DNA of 7,244 nucleotides from Candidatus Dormiibacterota bacterium (GTDB lineage Bacteria; Chloroflexota; Dormibacteria; UBA8260; Bog-877), in contig PKXR01000218.1 of NCBI GenBank assembly GCA_003133485.1, forward strand, positions 4,040-11,283, in the 5' to 3' direction. A program made the position numbers and the translations under genes. Below the pieces are notes generated by a model that saw only the letters and a list, made by a program, of their open reading frames with translations, ran no database searches and was not told the DNA's origin. This document shows positions 5,076 to 7,244 of the stretch, piece by piece (the first letter of the stretch is position 1; every line of letters starts with the position of its first letter).

Positions 5076-6008
5076 TCCGAGCGGCTCCGCCAGCGCTCCC
5101 CTCCAGTCCTGGCCGCGTAGATGCTCACGGAAGGCCTGAACAGCGGGGCTCAGCGACCGGTCCCGGGACCAGATCATGTGCCAAGCCCGCTTGACCGGTA
5201 ATCCCTCCACTTGGAGCTGGTGCAGATGCCCGCTCTCTAATTCCAAGCGCACGGCGTAGGTGGACAGGATGCTCACCCCGAGCCCTCCCGCAACCATTCG
5301 CTTGAGGGCACCGTTGCTGGCCAACTGCATGGCCGGGGCCGGTTCCAGGCCCGCCTGGCGGAGGATCGCCTCTGCCGACTCCCTCGTACCCGAACCGGGC
5401 TCCCGGAGTAGCAGCGGCCCCTCCAGCAGGTCCGCCAGTCGAACCGGCTCCTTGGCAACCAGCGGGTGGTCGGGGGCGCTCACGCACACCAGCTCGTTCT
5501 CAAGGAAGGGCTCGTTGCCCAGCAGGTCGTCTTCCCAGAGCTTGCCCGCCACCCCGATGTCGGCACTTCCCACCAGGAGGGACTCTCGCACCTGGCTCCG
5601 GTTGACCACCTCCAGGGTCAAGCGGATCTGAGGATGAAGCCGATGGAACGCGGCCAGTGCGTCAGGGAGGACGTAGATCCCGATGGTGGAGTCCCCCACC
5701 ACCCGGACCATCCCGCGGGTGAGGCCCACCAGTTCCTGCAGCATCTCCCCGGTCTCGTTGACCACCGAAAGCGCCCGGCCCGCGCACTCGTACATCAGCT
5801 CTCCGGCCGGAGTCAGGGCTAACCTCCGACGGGACGGCTCCAGCAGAGGTTGACCGACGCCGCGAGCCAGGGTCTGGAGCTGGTGCGTTACCGCCGACTG
5901 GCTCAAGGCAAGCGCTTCGGCCCCCCTAGTCACGCCCCCTTCGTCAACCACGGTTCTAAACACCCTTAGCTGATGGAGGGTCAATCTCCGCTCGAGTGGA
6001 ACACTCAC
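5067..6008 (-). CDS. LysR-family transcriptional regulator, CbbR/CysB-like
   Basis: A 313-residue DNA-binding regulator. The winged helix-turn-helix spans residues 11-69 (LHQLRVF ... TRGAEALALSQSAVTHQLQTL ... RRLALTPAGE). A linker helix follows, then the two-lobed periplasmic-binding-like effector domain (about 100-300), with GDSTIGIYVLP (105-115), LREPGSGTRE (201-210) and SNGALKRMVAGGLGVSILS (231-249), patterns common in CbbR- and CysB-like members. The usual PLFER after the recognition helix reads PLLEP. It is divergent from transaldolase with 98 bp between starts, the classic LysR layout, so transaldolase and its own gene are likely targets. The start is GTG 6008; no Shine-Dalgarno precedes it, but a TATAAA box fits leaderless transcription. 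An ATG at 6010 is out of frame and meets TGA at once. The effector is unknown; sugar phosphates or NADPH would fit a CbbR. Confidence 0.91.
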   Translation of the reverse strand: MSVPLERRLTLHQLRVFRTVVDEGGVTRGAEALALSQSAVTHQLQTLARGVGQPLLEPSRRRLALTPAGELMYECAGRALSVVNETGEMLQELVGLTRGMVRVVGDSTIGIYVLPDALAAFHRLHPQIRLTLEVVNRSQVRESLLVGSADIGVAGKLWEDDLLGNEPFLENELVCVSAPDHPLVAKEPVRLADLLEGPLLLREPGSGTRESAEAILRQAGLEPAPAMQLASNGALKRMVAGGLGVSILSTYAVRLELESGHLHQLQVEGLPVKRAWHMIWSRDRSLSPAVQAFREHLRGQDWRGALAEPLGSE

Positions 6009-6009
6009 A

Positions 6010-6044
6010 TGCAGATTTATACACGATTACATGAAAGATTTGCA
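6010..6044. promoter_or_regulatory. Imperfect dyad in the lysR/tal divergent promoter region
   Basis: TGCAGATTT (6010-6018) faces AGATTTGCA (6036-6044), 17 bp apart: seven of nine positions match as an inverted repeat, the other two being G-T. It lies in a clearly AT-rich patch between divergent genes and covers the lysR -10 box, which is where an autoregulating LysR protein would bind. No functional evidence beyond position and symmetry. Confidence 0.3.
6016..6021 (-). promoter_or_regulatory. lysR -10 box, probably leaderless
   Basis: The minus strand reads TATAAA, five of six matches to TATAAT, ending 7 nt before GTG 6008. Transcription would then begin at or within a base or two of the start codon, giving a leaderless mRNA and explaining the missing Shine-Dalgarno. 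The -35 region (around 6039-6045, TGCAAA or CTGCAA) is a poor match. Confidence 0.45.
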
Positions 6045-6080
6045 GTAGACGGCATGAAGTAGAACTCATACGCTGATCCG

Positions 6081-6110
6081 ATGATCGCCACCGTCCGCGT
6101 CCCGGCGTGA
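6081..6110 (+). CDS. Possible 9-codon leader ORF overlapping the tal start
   Basis: ATG 6081 opens MIATVRVPA and stops at TGA 6108-6110, so the stop overlaps the tal GTG (6107-6109) as GTGA. No Shine-Dalgarno precedes either start. A short leader translated first would deliver ribosomes to tal by coupling. This could also be chance, since a 30-base open frame is common. Confidence 0.22.
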   Translation: MIATVRVPA

Positions 6111-7244
6111 ACGCGAGCGCGGACCAGATCTGGCGGCTGCGGCAGTTAGACCAGAGCGCCTGGTGCGACCACTTGAGCCGAGCGATGCTGCGCTCTGGCG
6201 AGCTAGGCCGACTGGTGGAGGAAGTGGGGATCACCGGCCTCACATCCAACCCGACCATCTTCGAAAAAGCACTCGCCCAAGGCGAGGACTACCAGCAGGA
6301 AATGGCAACGGCCCTCGATCTGCGTCTCACCCCCGGGCAGACCTACGAACGGCTCGCGGTTCAGGACATCCGGGAAGCCGCCGATCTGCTTATGCCGGTG
6401 TTTCGCAGTTCCCGGGGCCGGGATGGTTACGTCAGCTTGGAGGTCTCCCCGCTGGTGGCTCGCGATTCCGAGGCCACCGTGGTGGCCGCCCGGCGGCTTT
6501 GGGCGCGAGTTTATCGGACCAACCTAATGATCAAGATCCCAGCCACTGAGGAGGGGCTCGAAGCTATCCCGCTGGTCATGGGGCAGGGCGTTAACGTCAA
6601 CGTTACCCTGATCTTCGGTCTGGAGCGCTACCGGCAGGTGCTGCAAGCTCACCTCGCTGGACTGCAGGCAGTCTCGCGGTCCGGTGGTTCGGTCACCGGG
6701 ATAGCCTTCGTTGCCAGCTTCTTCGTGAGCCGCGTCGATACCGCGGTCGACCGACGGTTGGAGGAGTTGGGCCAGCGCCGCCCCGAGCTGCTCGCACTCC
6801 GAGGCGAAGCGGCCGTAGCCAATGCTCGCTGCGCTCGCCAAATCTGGGAGGAGTGGATGGCTACCCCAGCAGTCAAGGAGCTGACCGCGGCCGGAGCCGC
6901 GTCCCCGCGATTGCTGTGGGCTTCCACCGGCGCCAAGGATCCGAGCTACCGGGATGTGCGCTATGTGGAAGAGTTGGTGGAGCCAGACACCGTCAACACA
7001 ATGCAGCTGGAAACCATTCGAGCGCTCCTCGATCACGGAGAGGTTCGCGGCAATACTTTGCTCAACGAGCGCGAGCACAGCCGGAGCGTTCTCGCCCAGT
7101 TGTTGTCCGCCTGGAGCGACCTGGAGAAAATCGGGGCGGAGCTGGAGCAGGCCGGGGTGGGTCTCTTCAGCGAGTCCTACCGGAACCTGGTGCGCGGGCT
7201 TGCAGCGCAGCTCCGAGGCCGGGCCGGAATCCCCGTGGCCATAC
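6107..7244 (+). CDS. tal: Transaldolase, long mycobacterial type, runs past window end
   Basis: Transfers a dihydroxyacetone unit between sugar phosphates (sedoheptulose-7-P + glyceraldehyde-3-P to erythrose-4-P + fructose-6-P) in the non-oxidative pentose phosphate pathway; cytosolic. From GTG 6107, 379 residues are visible with no stop. Active-site features are D21 in WCDHLSR, TSNPTIF (46-52), LEVSP (111-115), the Schiff-base Lys K143 in IKIPAT, VNVTLIFG (164-171), ASFFVSRVDT, LWASTGAKDPSY and ELVEPDTVNTMQ. The order and spacing match the roughly 373-residue Tal of Mycobacterium. GTG 6107 is the only start in this frame after TGA 6074, and the conserved core begins shortly after it. No Shine-Dalgarno is seen. 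The frame is still open beyond the usual family length, so either the stop is just outside or a C-terminal domain follows, as in Tal-Pgi fusions. Probably controlled by the divergent LysR. Confidence 0.93.
   Translation, partial: MNASADQIWRLRQLDQSAWCDHLSRAMLRSGELGRLVEEVGITGLTSNPTIFEKALAQGEDYQQEMATALDLRLTPGQTYERLAVQDIREAADLLMPVFRSSRGRDGYVSLEVSPLVARDSEATVVAARRLWARVYRTNLMIKIPATEEGLEAIPLVMGQGVNVNVTLIFGLERYRQVLQAHLAGLQAVSRSGGSVTGIAFVASFFVSRVDTAVDRRLEELGQRRPELLALRGEAAVANARCARQIWEEWMATPAVKELTAAGAASPRLLWASTGAKDPSYRDVRYVEELVEPDTVNTMQLETIRALLDHGEVRGNTLLNEREHSRSVLAQLLSAWSDLEKIGAELEQAGVGLFSESYRNLVRGLAAQLRGRAGIPVAI

Noticed and set aside
6524..7078. 184-codon minus-strand open frame at the end of the window
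   Set aside because: It lies opposite transaldolase, whose active-site motifs run through the whole stretch on the plus strand.
1..7244. Mobile element, CRISPR array, tRNA or rRNA
   Set aside because: No transposase or integrase motifs, no regularly spaced repeats and no tRNA-like cloverleaf were seen on either strand.

Overview
The window is GC-rich and gene-dense, with short intergenic gaps, GTG and TTG starts and stop/start overlaps. Everything recognisable is chromosomal housekeeping or central carbon metabolism. There is no mobile element, tRNA, rRNA or CRISPR array. The protein families suggest a high-GC bacterium of the Actinomycetota / Dormibacterota / Chloroflexota sphere. The main evidence is a mycobacterial-type long transaldolase, a GlpX-type fructose bisphosphatase, an ATP-type PEP carboxykinase of divergent sequence, and a CbbR-like LysR regulator. 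The exact phylum cannot be fixed from the sequence alone.

Layout. Bases 1-795 (+) are the C-terminal four fifths of class II fructose-1,6-bisphosphatase (glpX), cut by the window edge. A convergent gene at 818-1324 (-) encodes a two-CBS-domain protein with a C-terminal zinc ribbon. Its start lies back-to-back with pckA (1478-3034, +) across a 153-bp region holding three consecutive inverted repeats. pckA overlaps by one base a cysteine hydrolase of the isochorismatase superfamily (3034-3591). After a 170-bp gap with a strong stem-loop come a dCMP deaminase-like gene (about 3762-4316) and a MogA/MoaB-type molybdopterin adenylyltransferase (4313-4873), overlapping by 4 bp. A 193-bp spacer separates these from a convergent LysR regulator (5067-6008, -). 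That regulator is divergent from a transaldolase (6107 to beyond 7244, +), which runs off the window still open.

How the genes fit together. GlpX and PckA are the two irreversible gluconeogenic steps. Transaldolase belongs to the non-oxidative pentose phosphate pathway, which shares sugar phosphates with gluconeogenesis and the Calvin cycle. The LysR protein is placed to control transaldolase and itself from a shared 98-bp promoter region, and its effector domain resembles the CbbR/CysB kind. The CBS protein could sense adenine nucleotides next to the ATP-dependent PckA, but this is inference. The cysteine hydrolase, dCMP deaminase and Mo-cofactor gene have no obvious link to carbon flow.

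I found no clearly new biological system. The best leads are non-coding: a set of inverted repeats upstream of pckA, a long stem-loop before the dCMP deaminase gene, and a probably leaderless lysR promoter overlapping an imperfect dyad. The divergent PEP carboxykinase is the best protein lead.
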